A DNA stretch of 64,000 nt from Schistosoma mansoni (lineage: Eukaryota > Platyhelminthes > Trematoda > Strigeidida > Schistosomatidae). Shown in pieces: positions 40,401 to 46,910 of this stretch. The notes under the pieces are model-generated. The model had not been told where the DNA came from. It saw nothing but the letters and a program-made list of their open reading frames with translations, and made no database searches. Made by a program: the position numbers and the translations under genes. The stretch lies in the NCBI RefSeq assembly GCF_000237925.1, contig NW_017386170.1, positions 1 to 64,000 of the forward strand, written 5' to 3'. The first letter of the stretch is position 1, and each line of letters begins with the position of its first letter.

Positions 40401-43400
40401 AATCGAACCCAGGACCTTCGACTTTGTGTGCGAACACTTAACCTGTAGACAACCGAGCCGGGTTCCAATGGTGTTAATGCTTTACTTCAATAAGTTCATT
40501 ATTCATCAATTAGTGATTTCAATTGTGAAAATTCCGCAATCTCCACAAACCCCCTATACTTATATATCATTTGTCGAAAACTCTAATTAAACTACGTCTA
40601 ATTAGGCAAATTTCAGTTCATCTTACTGAGAAAGAGGTGTACTAATTAATGAAATGAGTAGCTGAACACTACCCATATAAACCAAAGCACATACTTTCGA
40701 AAAGACAATTTCCCCTTTGATTCAAAAAATCTTCCTCAGTATTTTAAATGGAAACGTCCAATCAAGTCATTTGAAATGCTTAGACAGCTTTTAATTTAAT
40801 TTGTTTGTTTGAAGGAAAACTGTTGATACTTGTCAAAGATGGTTATTTTAAACCATTTATAAATTTTGTCGGATTTTCAAGGTCAGTTATTAGGAATAAA
40901 TACAATTCAATTTCCTAATGTAAAGTTATCTGAGAATATTAGTGATTATTTTCGTTTAAAAAGATGAAATGACACCTATATATAAATAACTTTCAACTAC
41001 TTAGTAGACATTAGTAATTAACGTAAATCATTTTAGACATTAATTGTTTGTTAGAAGTATATCTTTTTTTAATTAGGCTCCAGAGATTAAAGCAAACAAT
41101 CTATTACTTAGTATTGTTTGTTTGAATCTTCCCATTGATGTTTAGGACTGCAACTGGTCAGTCTCTTATTGGCATATGTGCATACTGTGCGTATTGCTTC
41201 GGTATTGCCTTAATTCACAAGCATTATAGGCAAAGATGGATAGTGGCTAGCAGCTGAAGAGTCCTAAATACGACGAAACGCGCGTCCTGAATTCCACTGC
41301 TAGCCATTATCGATCTTTGCTTACAAACAATTTATTGTTTTTTATTACCTACATATTCTAGGTAGTTACAGAAAGTAAATAAAATATTTTTTCTACTTGT
41401 TTTATAAATGAATTTACACTGAGAAACAAAAATAGAAATCTTGTAAAGATTGAAGTCGGAAACTTTATAACTTAAGATAAAAGAGAATTTGTTTAACGTT
41501 AGATAATGTTTGTTCATTAAGCAATCCACACTAAGTGATAAAACAGTATTATATACTGACTTTTTATACTTAATCTCATTATTCTTTGATTACTTTAACG
41601 TATCTATAAAAATGAAATTACACTTCAACATGATGTACTATTTCTAATCACATATCTCGTGAGCTGGATGTATCTGCCTCTCAGAGTTGATGTTCACTTT
41701 GGGGCTCGAACCCAGTACCTTTCGCTTCAAACACCATCGCGTTATCCACTTAGCTACTGAGTCCAATCATATATCTAATATATTTTAATTAATTTCTGAG
41801 TATTAATTTGTAAGATTTGAATTAGTATTTCCATAGATATGTGCATACCATAGAAATGTGTTGTCCTTCAGTAATCCTTAAGACGACTAAACAAATTCTT
41901 GATTGGTTATTAGCATGGTAGTTAATATAAGTTTAACTGTTGACAGAATTATGAACAAGTTTAATGGAGTATTTACTGTAGATCATCCAAACCGTGTGGA
42001 ATTACAAAAACACCAAAAGTTTATGCACGTGGTGCTATTTTCCTAGCTATTAAATGTAAGTACCTCTTGTGAGAATCAAAATAGACTGTTTTTTCACAAC
42101 AAAAATCTTCACACTAGAAAACCTTTTAAAAATGTCTTTCTCATTGAATCTCAATTCAGGCAGTCAATATAAACATACTTTTAGTGGATTATCATAAATA
42201 AACCAGAAAATTTCATTTATTTTTCAAGCTAAATGTACTCTTGTGCTGGTGGGCGGCCTATACTTCATTGGGGGCAACAAGCATAAGCAAGTAAATGTAC
42301 TTCCGTTTGTGGTTTAAGATCAATAATCACTCAGGTGTGACACACTTTATTATTTCTGCCATATGTAATATTTTCAAACAATCAGTTAACCCTGAGATTA
42401 AATACCCATCGTTTTCTGTGATAAACATATCTATCTGAAAACATTTTATAATTTATGATCTGCTGTCTCAACAATAAGGAACTTTGTGAGGAACAAAAAG
42501 CTACACTAGAAGCTTTACTAAATTCGGGTTATTAATAAATGGATTATGGATTTTGTGATTTTTGGCTTTATCGTGAAAAGGTGACAGGTTTTCAGAGGAA
42601 TTACTTACTTACTTACGTCTGTTACCCCTCGTGGAGGAGCATAGGCCACCCATCAGCATTCTCCATCCAACCCTGTCCTGCGAAATCCTTTCCAGTTCTT
42701 TCCAGTTAACATCCATCCTTTTCTTATCTGCTTCTAATTCCTGGCCTAATGTGTTCTTTGGCCTTCCTCTTTTCCGCTTCCCTTCAGGATTCCAAGTAAG
42801 TGCTACCTCGTAATGCAGTTTGGTGATTTCATTAATGTGTGTCCTTTCCACTTCAAACGTCTTTTCCTAATTTCCTCATCAGCTGTAAACTGGTTTGTCC
42901 TCTCCCACAGTCGGCTGTTGCTGATGGTATCCGATCAGTGAATGTTGAGTATTTTGCGTAGACTGTTTGTAATTACTTGTACCTTCATGATGATGGTTGT
43001 AGTAGTTCTCCATGTCTCAGGTCCGAACAGTGGGACTGTCTTGACGTTCGTATCGAAGATTCTCGCTTTGAAGTTAGTTGGCAGTTTTTTTGAGTTCCAT
43101 ATGTTCTTCAATTGTAGAAATATGGTCCTTGATTTGCCAATCCTCGTCTTTACATCTGCATCCGATCCACCTTGTTTATCAATGATGCTTCCTAAGTACG
43201 TGAAAGATCCCAGAGTTTCTCCATCAAGTGTCACTGAGTTGGTGTTCTCTGTGTTGTATTTGAGAATCTTGCTTTTTCCTTTGTGTCTGTTGAGGCCTAT
43301 TGATGCAGAGGCTGCTGCTTCATTTGTTGTCTTCGTTTGTATTTGTTCGTGTGTATGGGATAGGAGGGATAGGTCATCTGCGAAGTCCAAATCATCTAAT

Positions 43401-45367
43401 TGATTTAGAGGAATAGTTCATAGACAAATATTTATGCGCTTTATTGTCAAACTATTCATCATTAGACAACGTTTAAAGTGATTTTTCTTCAAGATCAATT
43501 CAACTATTAAAATTACTAGGATCTCCACAAACCCCCATTCTGATCATAATCTTATGCTTACTAATGACTAGCTTCAAGATGGTTTCCTTGGAGTTCTGGT
43601 GAGAAATCGTGACCAGTGGAGTTCAATCTGTGTGAAGTGGAGACAGGTATCTAGCTCAGACAATGGATGTAGGGTTGAGGAAGATCACGGATAGATTGTA
43701 GTTTGACACTAACACCACTGAACGCCGGATCAGTGGGTTTGAGTCCCAAATGCGTGGTCATGGATGCATAATGCAGAGGAGTTTATTACTAGAACGAAAC
43801 GGTTGTCCAGTGCTTCCAGGTTTTCAGTGGTGGTCTAGCTTAGATCGACCATTAAGATTTAAATTACTATGAATTCTCAATTTATATCTTCTTTATCGTC
43901 AGCATGTTTTGATTTTTTACTGGTAAGTATATATCAAACTTATATATCAACACATACGACTATGCATTATTTAATATAGTAACTACAAATTACTGAAACA
44001 TTACGTAACTGTGTTTCTTTGGTAAAAATCATACATCCGAGCTTGTCATCGTCCATTCTAGCTAACTAACATCATATTTATAAATAGTATTAGTGACCTA
44101 CTATTGTACTGGTATTTACATAAAACTGATTATGAGCGATTTACATTAAAACTCTTATTTTGCTATTTACTTTATCTGACGTACTAAATGTCTATTTGTA
44201 GCCTGTTTACTGAATAAATCGCTTCATTTGAAAAACTAACTTTGAAAGTGTTAGTTCCCAAATGCATGTTAGCGTTAAATCTGATCGACTCTAATCAATG
44301 ATGGTGCAAATAACTTAATCTATTAATTTACATTTATATGTTGTCACAGAACTGATCCTTAAGAATAAGAGCATCAAAGCACATACCCCTACATAGTTTA
44401 GAATACAATATGATTCAAATCAATGTTTCATTGAAATATATAAACAAAAACACGGTGAGTACCAATCATTTTATTTGTTGATATGCTTCCCTATGTTTAA
44501 GGTAATCCGTTAAAAAATGTGTCTCTGTAGTTAGCCTCACTTAGCTTTTCATAGGTTCCAGTTTTTATTTTTGGCTATTAACTTCAATATCTGTGATCTG
44601 TGGTAAAATTATTAATAAAAACTAAACGTGTAAAAGATGAAGTTATATCAAACAAGTTGTGGGGACATACATTACTCACTTAAAATAAATTAAGTTTTTT
44701 TCTTGTTTCAAAATGCGTTAAGGTATGAACTGATATCTCTTTAAGAGCTATTGAAAACCAAAGAGCACTATACATATACTTCATTGTTGTTTAGATTTAC
44801 TCATTAGTGAGAAATCACGAACCCATCATGGAATGGAACATAGGAAATCCTAGTTTACCAGGAAGTACGATATCATCAAATTATCAAGTTCGAATCCAGT
44901 GGACTGCATTTTTTTATTTCATTCAAGCTCTGATATTTTGAGACCCTGATCTAGTGTTATTCTTAGGTTATCATCTAGCTCTGAACCTGCGGGAAATATT
45001 CAACTACTTTGCTTTGTGATGGACGAAGATGATATATGTATATATAGTTACTGCTCTAAAAATTATCTACTGTTAGCTTTTTAAATACCTCAAACTAAGC
45101 ATATATGCAGCTGGTATTCGTACAAGTAGAACTTTCAAACTTCAAATAATCAAATGTGCACTTTCCCAACATTTCACCCCAGTGGAATATATAAACAAAT
45201 AATCTTTTCAAATACAATTTTCTGAAAATTGTAATATTGAGGTATATTGACAACAGAACATGCACCATGTACACAAAATATTATACACTTACCCATGCTA
45301 TCAGACAAAATACAAACATGGAATACTTAAGGCATTTAAAACATGAAGTAAATGTTATTTTCGTCAT
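16402..45367 (-). CDS. Tetraspanin, seven exons (last exon not found)
   Basis: Seven minus-strand exons (45293-45367, 39931-40024, 35129-35226, 32525-32599, 29859-29963, 23661-23756, 16402-16485) join in phase to 209 residues with GT/AG at each border. The order is the tetraspanin plan: a short cytosolic N-terminus with [10 protein letters not shown] (palmitoylation-type cysteines), TM1, a short extracellular loop, TM2 ending [14 protein letters not shown]3, a large extracellular loop with the signature CCG, a further SC pair and GC, and the beginning of TM4. Four loop cysteines can form two disulphides. The last few TM4 residues and cytosolic tail are missing. Tetraspanins organise membrane protein webs; in schistosomes several sit in the tegument, but which paralogue this is cannot be told. 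The introns are 2.5-7.2 kb and hold most repeats of the window. Confidence 0.9.
16486..17577. other. Tetraspanin intron 6, distal part
   Basis: AT-rich intron DNA. It holds a very degraded SINE-B at about 17165-17320, listed separately, and nothing else that I recognise. Confidence 0.4.
17165..17320 (+). repeat. SINE-B, strongly decayed
   Basis: Landmarks are GATGAGGAGTCCCACGGTAA, then GACAGAACAGTTGTCCAATG and a tail with CAATCTCTATAACCCCTC. Head and tail have drifted far from the other copies. Confidence 0.5.
17578..17744 (-). repeat. SINE-A (Sm-alpha-like) with hammerhead
   Basis: The minus strand starts GACTCAGTAGCTGGGTGGAT (A box), continues to the B box GGTTCGAGTCCC, and then enters the hammerhead. 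It stops at CTATCCATCTTTGCT, so the 3' third is missing. The same 5' start is seen at 41763, which supports the unit border. Confidence 0.85.
17598..17660 (-). ncRNA. Hammerhead ribozyme in SINE-A
   Basis: On the minus strand: stem I 5' strand ATCCAG, core CTGACGA (complement of 17638-17644), stem II GCCC/GGGC around a CAAATA loop, core GAAAC, a very short stem III (ACG TG CGT), then GTC as cleavage triplet (17614-17612) followed by GTGGAT. Stem II differs from the other copies (GTCC/GGAC) on both sides so that pairing is kept. One stem I pair next to the cleavage site is a mismatch. Schistosome Sm-alpha repeats are known to carry active hammerheads of this kind. Confidence 0.8.
17786..18463 (+). 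repeat. Left arm of large inverted duplication
   Basis: This arm is the reverse complement of 18664-19365 with only a few differences (for example near 18420-18440 and 18400). Beyond 17786 the similarity continues more weakly to about 17756. It contains the tail half of a SINE-A in minus orientation next to the gap. Confidence 0.85.
18303..18463 (-). repeat. SINE-A 3' part ending at the gap
   Basis: The minus strand reads from the hammerhead core GGACGAAATGCGCGTCCTGG through CACTATTCATCTTTGC to the SINE-A tail with GATCAACTGCAGTCC and AACAATGTGAAGATAC. The 5' part falls into the gap. Confidence 0.8.
18464..18663. other. Assembly gap, 200 N
   Basis: Exactly 200 undefined bases, most likely a standard-size placeholder. 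It sits at the centre of the inverted duplication, inside a SINE-A. Confidence 0.99.
18664..18850 (+). repeat. SINE-A 3' part with hammerhead
   Basis: The plus strand starts within stem I, continues through both ribozyme cores and the CACTATCCATCTTTGC segment, and ends with the family tail (GATCAACTGCAGTCC). The Pol III head lies in the gap, if present. Confidence 0.85.
18665..18715 (+). ncRNA. Hammerhead ribozyme in SINE-A, at gap edge
   Basis: Core CTGACGA at 18671-18677, stem II TCC/GGA, core GAAA at 18692-18695, a short GCGC stem III region, and GTC at 18701-18703 followed by CTGGAT. The 5' strand of stem I reads CTCCGG and can pair over about five positions with one G-U. The first stem II pair is A-C, a change from the family G-C. 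Confidence 0.75.
19672..19990. repeat. Two decayed SINE-B pieces, head to head
   Basis: 19672-19825 reads as SINE-B on the minus strand (GTTGAGGCGTCCCATATTGC, complement side). 19826-19990 reads on the plus strand (GCCTCAGTGGTTTAAAGATC, then GGAGTCCCATATTAAGATGA). The tRNA-like heads meet near 19825. Both are old. Confidence 0.55.
20120..20295 (+). repeat. SINE-B, decayed
   Basis: Recognisable by GTGCGGAGTCATGGATGCGT, ACTGCTGAAGGGACC, GACGAAACAACCGTCCAATG and TTTCCGGGTTTTCAACGGT. Its first core reads CTGAAGG instead of CTGANGA. Confidence 0.65.
20296..22959. other. Tetraspanin intron 6, middle part
   Basis: No exon recognised. At 20560-20700 there is a GC-richer patch with a tRNA-like look on the minus strand (GGTTAGTGGTTCTGCAATGG), and near 22015-22075 another (TGGTTGAGCTATTTGCC, GTTCGAGACTCG). 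An 80-codon frame at 22415-22654 minus has no family motif. These may be old SINE pieces. Confidence 0.3.
22960..23240. repeat. Unclassified GC-rich repeat-like block
   Basis: This block is clearly GC-richer than its surroundings and open in several frames. One plus-strand frame contains [18 protein letters not shown], which resembles FWVRPLDLMIKKWPPEE in the block at 61.0-61.3 kb. It is probably a piece of an unnamed mobile element. Confidence 0.35.
23661..23756 (-). CDS. Tetraspanin exon 6 (CCG motif)
   Basis: It starts [13 protein letters not shown], the tetraspanin large-loop signature, and contains PPKSCTV with the next loop cysteine. It is 32 codons long, phase 0 at both ends, with a TTCTTAG acceptor and a GTAAGT donor. 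Confidence 0.95.
23968..24208 (+). repeat. SINE-B
   Basis: It carries the leader end (CATTAACACCGTTGGATG), tRNA-like head with B box GGGTTCAAGTCCCGC, and hammerhead region (CACTGTTGAGGAGTCCCATA, GACGAAATGGATGTC), then the tail. The first core is TTGAGGA, so activity is doubtful. Confidence 0.8.
24209..25620. other. Tetraspanin intron 5, distal part
   Basis: AT-rich intron DNA without a recognised feature. Confidence 0.4.
25632..25695 (+). repeat. Diverged hammerhead-like segment
   Basis: Aligned to the SINE-A ribozyme, the order of blocks is kept: GAGATGACGATTCATG, then TCGACGAGTCC, a TACAT loop, GGGTCGAAAC, an AT/GC stem III-like part, and CGATTCCACTAC where SINE-A has TGGATTCCACTG. The first core is TCGACGA rather than CTGANGA, so it should be inactive. 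No Pol III head is visible next to it. It may be a remnant of a third ribozyme-bearing family. Confidence 0.4.
25696..28503. other. Tetraspanin intron 5, middle part
   Basis: AT-rich intron DNA, with an (AT)8-like run at 26476-26490. A GC-richer patch at 27660-27830 looks repeat-like but has no partner in the window. Confidence 0.35.
28504..28790. repeat. SINE-A fold-back (two inverted copies)
   Basis: 28504-28614 is SINE-A in minus orientation: the part after the Pol III head, with a complete hammerhead, to TTTGCTTATAA. 28615-28790 is SINE-A in plus orientation, from GGGACGAAACGCGC to the tail ending in AAGATTCAAACAAT. The arms pair over about 57 bases around a 60-base loop. At the join, four to five bases (GGGAC) fit both copies. 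Confidence 0.9.
28531..28590 (-). ncRNA. Hammerhead ribozyme in SINE-A, well preserved
   Basis: Minus strand: stem I ATCCAG, core CTGACGA (28577-28571), stem II GTCC/GGAC, core GAAA (28556-28553), stem III ACG/CGT, triplet GTC (28547-28545), and stem I 3' strand CTGGAT. All core positions and all six stem I pairs are intact. This is the best hammerhead in the window. Confidence 0.9.
28791..29858. other. Tetraspanin intron 5, proximal part
   Basis: AT-rich intron DNA without a recognised feature. Confidence 0.4.
29859..29963 (-). CDS. Tetraspanin exon 5 (first half of large loop)
   Basis: 35 codons: [18 protein letters not shown] and on to MDFIQKK. It is charged and helical in character, as expected for the membrane-near helices of the large loop. 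The donor is GTGAGT; the phase is 0 at both ends. Confidence 0.9.
30020..30370 (+). mobile_element. 3' end of a non-LTR retrotransposon (not RTE)
   Basis: One plus-strand frame gives [20 protein letters not shown] followed by RCIHSL, the typical end of a LINE pol polyprotein, then a 3' untranslated tail with CGAACTGATGTACGTACGT and GTTGTGACTGAATGACTG. The rest of the element is missing, as in normal 5' truncation. The clade was not determined. Confidence 0.65.
30462..30575. repeat. SINE-B fold-back type chimera
   Basis: 30462-30518 is the SINE-B tail in minus orientation; 30519-30575 is the tRNA-like head in plus orientation (GGTTAAGTGCTCACGCGAG, then GAGTTTGAATCTCG). The parts between, including the ribozyme, are absent. 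Confidence 0.7.
30576..31659. other. Tetraspanin intron 4, proximal to exon 5
   Basis: AT-rich intron DNA, no feature recognised. Confidence 0.4.
31660..31895 (+). repeat. SINE-B, decayed
   Basis: Faint landmarks: CCAGTGGCTCTGG, GTAGGTACACATTGTTGAAA, ATCAAGACAAAACTGTCTAG, then a tail-like part. Many changes; an old copy. Confidence 0.45.
32112..32487 (+). repeat. SINE-B, full unit with hammerhead
   Basis: The most complete copy. Leader from GCCGTGACCAGTATAATTC through GATTGATTGAAGTTTGACG; tRNA-like head with A box GGATCAGTGGTTTAGAGG and B box GGGTTCGAGTCCC; hammerhead; tail ending ACAATCTCCACAAATCCCC and CTGATA. The first ~28 bases (CTAAGCTAGACTACCATTG) look like an inverted bit of the tail region, so even this copy may be joined to a reversed piece. 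Confidence 0.85.
32350..32400 (+). ncRNA. Hammerhead-like ribozyme in SINE-B
   Basis: Stem I 5' strand GTACTG, core CTGAGGA (32359-32365), stem II GTCC/GAAC with one lost pair, core GAAA (32381-32384), a tiny stem III, triplet GTC (32390-32392), then CAATGC. Stem I keeps most pairs, one mismatched. Comparison of copies points to a family form GCACTG-CTGAGGA-GTCC...GGAC-GAAA-CGGCCGTC-CAGTGC, which is a complete type I hammerhead. Confidence 0.7.
32525..32599 (-). CDS. Tetraspanin exon 4 (TM3)
   Basis: 25 codons: [20 protein letters not shown], then AWSSK. This is the third membrane segment and the start of the large loop. Phase 0 at both ends. Confidence 0.92.
32600..34192. other. Tetraspanin intron 3, distal part
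   Basis: AT-rich intron DNA, no feature recognised. Confidence 0.4.
34193..34374 (-). repeat. SINE-B without leader and end tail
   Basis: The minus strand gives the head (CTTAGTTGTCTAGAGGTCAA, B box GGGTTTGAGTCCC), the ribozyme region (GCACTGTTGAGGAATCACAT, AAGACGAAACGCCACTCC) and the beginning of the tail to TGGTCTAGCTTAGATC. Confidence 0.78.
34769..35032 (-). repeat. SINE-B with hammerhead region
   Basis: Minus strand: part of the leader, the head (B box GGGTCAGACTCAC), the ribozyme region GTGCTGAGGAGTCTCACAAT then GTGACGAAAAGGCCATC, and the tail. CTGAGGA and GAAA are both kept, but the triplet reads ATC and stem I is weakened. Confidence 0.78.
35129..35226 (-). CDS. Tetraspanin exon 3 (TM2 with GCCGA motif)
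   Basis: Completing a codon begun in exon 2, it reads [19 protein letters not shown] and [14 protein letters not shown]. The intracellular GCCGAxRES stretch after TM2 is conserved in tetraspanins. Confidence 0.95.
35227..36775. other. Tetraspanin intron 2, distal part
   Basis: AT-rich intron DNA apart from the tRNA-like repeat at 35970-36075. No exon recognised. Confidence 0.4.
35970..36075 (-). repeat. tRNA-like repeat (family C)
   Basis: The minus strand holds TTGGTTCAAATCCCAAGTGG, a good B box, with an A-box-like TTACCAACG upstream. It aligns in order with 13835-13985. Confidence 0.35.
36776..37065 (+). repeat. Probable lone LTR, family shared with 52.6 kb (fossil)
   Basis: It starts TGTTATAACTTATGCCCTCC. 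From about 36905 it matches 52808-52960: AATCATTATATTTCAAACAT, ACCATAAAATAGAAAATAAC, TTTGTACAAGATTCAGCC and GTGGGAGGCAGTAAT. The 5' halves of the two copies differ. No internal region is attached, so a solo LTR is the simplest reading. Confidence 0.5.
37066..39930. other. Tetraspanin intron 2, proximal part
   Basis: AT-rich intron DNA. At about 38088-38280 a very faded SINE-B leader and head may be present (ATTCTAGTGAGAAAGCATGA). Nothing else recognised. Confidence 0.35.
39931..40024 (-). CDS. Tetraspanin exon 2 (TM1 and short loop)
   Basis: 31 codons plus one base: [20 protein letters not shown], then [11 protein letters not shown]. It completes TM1 and gives the short extracellular loop. 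The donor is GTAACA, phase 1, matched by exon 3. Confidence 0.92.
40298..40562. repeat. SINE-B chimera: minus unit joined to a plus tail
   Basis: 40298-40500 is SINE-B on the minus strand, with head (B box GGGTTCGATTCCCGC) and ribozyme region (GCAATGCTGAGGAGTCTCGT, TAGAATGAAACGACCGTCCA). 40512-40562 is the tail in plus orientation, ending CTCCACAAACCCCCTATACT. The copy at 46371-46722 has the same layout. Confidence 0.8.
40563..41105. other. Tetraspanin intron 1, distal part
   Basis: AT-rich intron DNA, no feature recognised. Confidence 0.4.
41106..41325. repeat. SINE-A fold-back
   Basis: 41106-41253 is the SINE-A 3' part in minus orientation (from CTGCTAGCCACTATCCATCT to the tail with GAAGATTCAAACAAAC). 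41251-41325 is SINE-A in plus orientation from the first hammerhead core to TTTGCTTACAA. The arms around GCAAAGATGGATAGTGGC pair over about 24 bases with the ribozyme in the loop. The three bases CAG fit both sides of the join. Confidence 0.85.
41254..41300 (+). ncRNA. Hammerhead in SINE-A, stem I rearranged
   Basis: Core CTGAAGA (41254-41260), stem II GTC/GAC, core GAAA (41274-41277), stem III ACGC/GCGT, triplet GTC (41284-41286). The 5' strand of stem I has been replaced by the inverted copy, so only about three pairs next to the core remain. Confidence 0.7.
41648..41763 (-). repeat. SINE-A 5' part
   Basis: The minus strand starts GGACTCAGTAGCTAAGTGG, has the B box GGGTTCGAGCCCC and ends at the hammerhead 5' strand (ACATCCAGCTCACGAGAT). 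The ribozyme is cut at its first core. It could be the displaced 5' half of the fold-back at 41.2 kb. Confidence 0.75.
41764..42600. other. Tetraspanin intron 1, middle part
   Basis: AT-rich intron DNA. A GC-richer spot near 42240-42280 (TGGGCGGCCTATACTTC) resembles LINE 3' sequence but is too short to assign. Confidence 0.3.
42601..43400 (-). mobile_element. RTE-clade LINE, 3' end, 5'-truncated
   Basis: The minus strand starts at the RT catalytic motif C ([12 protein letters not shown], the FADD box), continues [35 protein letters not shown] and [13 protein letters not shown], then breaks and resumes in [16 protein letters not shown] and [15 protein letters not shown]. It ends in a TAAG-type repeat at about 42603-42615, the expected RTE 3' end. 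At least two reading breaks (between ORFs 42935-43390 and 42609-42851) show that it is dead. It sits in tetraspanin intron 1 in the same orientation as the gene. Confidence 0.92.
43493..43880 (+). repeat. SINE-B, tail plus next unit head-to-tail
   Basis: 43493-43553 is a SINE-B tail (CTCCACAAACCCCCATTCTG). It runs directly into ATAATCTTATGCTTACTAAT and GACTAGCTTCAAGATGG, then a second unit: leader (GTGACCAGTGGAGTTCAATC), a shortened head (part of the tRNA-like region is deleted), ribozyme region (GCAGAGGAGTTTATTACTAG, ACGAAACGGTTGTCCAGTGC) and a partial tail. The same tail-spacer link occurs at 46.7 kb, which suggests a tandem unit. Confidence 0.8.
43881..45292. other. Tetraspanin intron 1, proximal part
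   Basis: AT-rich intron DNA, no exon recognised. A faint SINE-B leader may lie at 44805-44930. Confidence 0.35.
45293..45367 (-). CDS. Tetraspanin exon 1 (start codon)
   Basis: 25 codons, [20 protein letters not shown] then CLIAW, phase 0 at the GTAAGT donor. The CxxC near the start followed by KYxxF and a hydrophobic run is the usual tetraspanin N-terminus, which supports this ATG. Confidence 0.92.
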
Positions 45368-46370
45368 TGTTTCTTTTCGCTTGACTTTTGTTTATGGTTT
45401 TTAACAAGGAAATGAATGATGAGTAGATTGTTGCTTGTTTCAAGTGTTAAATGTCTAGTTTAATAATAATTTATTATTAACCATCACGATAATTTTTTGC
45501 ATACAAATGATATGTGAAACGAAAAGAGATTTATATACAAAGTTAATAATCCGGTTGAAAAATGGACATCAAGTAATAACGGTAAGTTTTATTTCAGCGA
45601 TCAAAAACACATTCGTCAAATGAAAGTAGTCAGTTGTGTGTTGTAAAATTTATGTTGCTATGATCTACTGACATATTGCTCCTATATTCACCTTAAATTT
45701 CACTATAAAGGTGTGTATGTGTATGTAGACCATGTGTCCGTGTTTGTTGTCATTAGTAAATTTAAGATAGAAGCACAAGTATGTGTAGCACAATAGATAC
45801 TAACATTATAGATAGTCTCCCATTGCGACAAAAATTAAAATTATTACAAGATCTATTTTAATGCATAAATTGATCAACCAAACGGACATACACGACAAGC
45901 AAATACAAATGCTTCGAAATAGATAAACAAACACAACTGAACAAAATTATATTGATTCTTTGTCCCTCATTTTCTGACTGGAAAGATTTAAAAGATTTTA
46001 ACAATGTACTACTAAAATATCCGCTTTAACTTGATTGGTTTAACTAAATTCAAATGGAGAATTAATTGTATCTATTTTCCATACATTAAGACACTGTAAT
46101 ATCTGTATCTCTACTGCATTACAAATAGTTGCGACAATAAACAACGTACAAAGCTACATTCAATCGAATTTTAAAAAAACGTCACAGTCATTTTCGTTTT
46201 CCTATGATTCAATTTCCTTGGTGTGAGGCAGACATGCATAAATCTTTCAAAATAATTGTTACCTACGCATTTGCCAATCATAGGAAATTTTTGTCGCCTA
46301 GTTGTTACGTTAACAATTATCCAATGTGTCTGTGCCTAATCAATATCTTGTAGGTAAAATAAGTAATCAT
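45368..46370. other. Upstream of the tetraspanin start
   Basis: AT-rich DNA that should include the 5' untranslated region and promoter. No TATA or other site can be singled out with confidence. Confidence 0.4.
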
Positions 46371-46722
46371 GATCAGGATGGGGGGTTGTGGAAGGTGTGG
46401 CGATTTCGACACTTGAATTCATGAGTCGATCTAAGCTAGACCACCATTGAAAACCTGGAAGCACTGGACGACCGTCTCGTTCTAATATGGGACTCCTCAG
46501 CAGTGCGCATCCACAATCCTGCACACGACACTCGGAACCAGAATCTTCGGTCTCACGTTCAAACACTTAACATCTAAACCACTGAGCTAGCATCCAATGA
46601 TGTTGATATCAAACTTCAATGGATTCACGATCTTGTTCAACCCTTCATCCATTGTATGAGATCGATAACTGTCTTGCACCCGACTGTAAAAATACTACAA
46701 TCGCCACAAATCTCCACACTGA
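46371..46722. repeat. SINE-B chimera: minus unit joined to a plus tail
   Basis: 46371-46682 is a nearly complete SINE-B on the minus strand, with ribozyme region GCACTGCTGAGGAGTCCCAT, TAGAACGAGACGGTCGTCC and AGTGC. Stem I (GCACTG/CAGTGC) is perfect, but the second core reads GAGA. 46683-46722 is a plus-orientation tail (AAAAATACTACAATCGCC). As a result the whole begins and ends with inverted tail copies. Confidence 0.82.
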
Positions 46723-46910
46723 TAACAATAATATGCTCACCAGTGACTAGCTTCATGATGTAACCATGGCTCAGTGGTTCGGAGGTTAAGCGTTCGTGTG
46801 CGAGACCAAGGGTCCTTGGTCCGAGTCCTGTCTGTGGGACCGTTGATGCGCACTAGTGAGGAGTCCCATGATAGGAAGAAACAGCCATCCGTTGCTCTCG
46901 TGTCTCCATA
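46723..46910 (+). repeat. SINE-B, second unit following the plus tail
   Basis: Directly after the tail comes the spacer ATATGCTCACCAGTGACTAG, CTTCATGATG, then the head (GGCTCAGTGGTTCGGAGG, GGTCCGAGTCC) and ribozyme region (GCGCACTAGTGAGGAGTCCC, GGAAGAAACAGCCATCC). The first core is broken (TAGTGAGGA). Confidence 0.75.
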
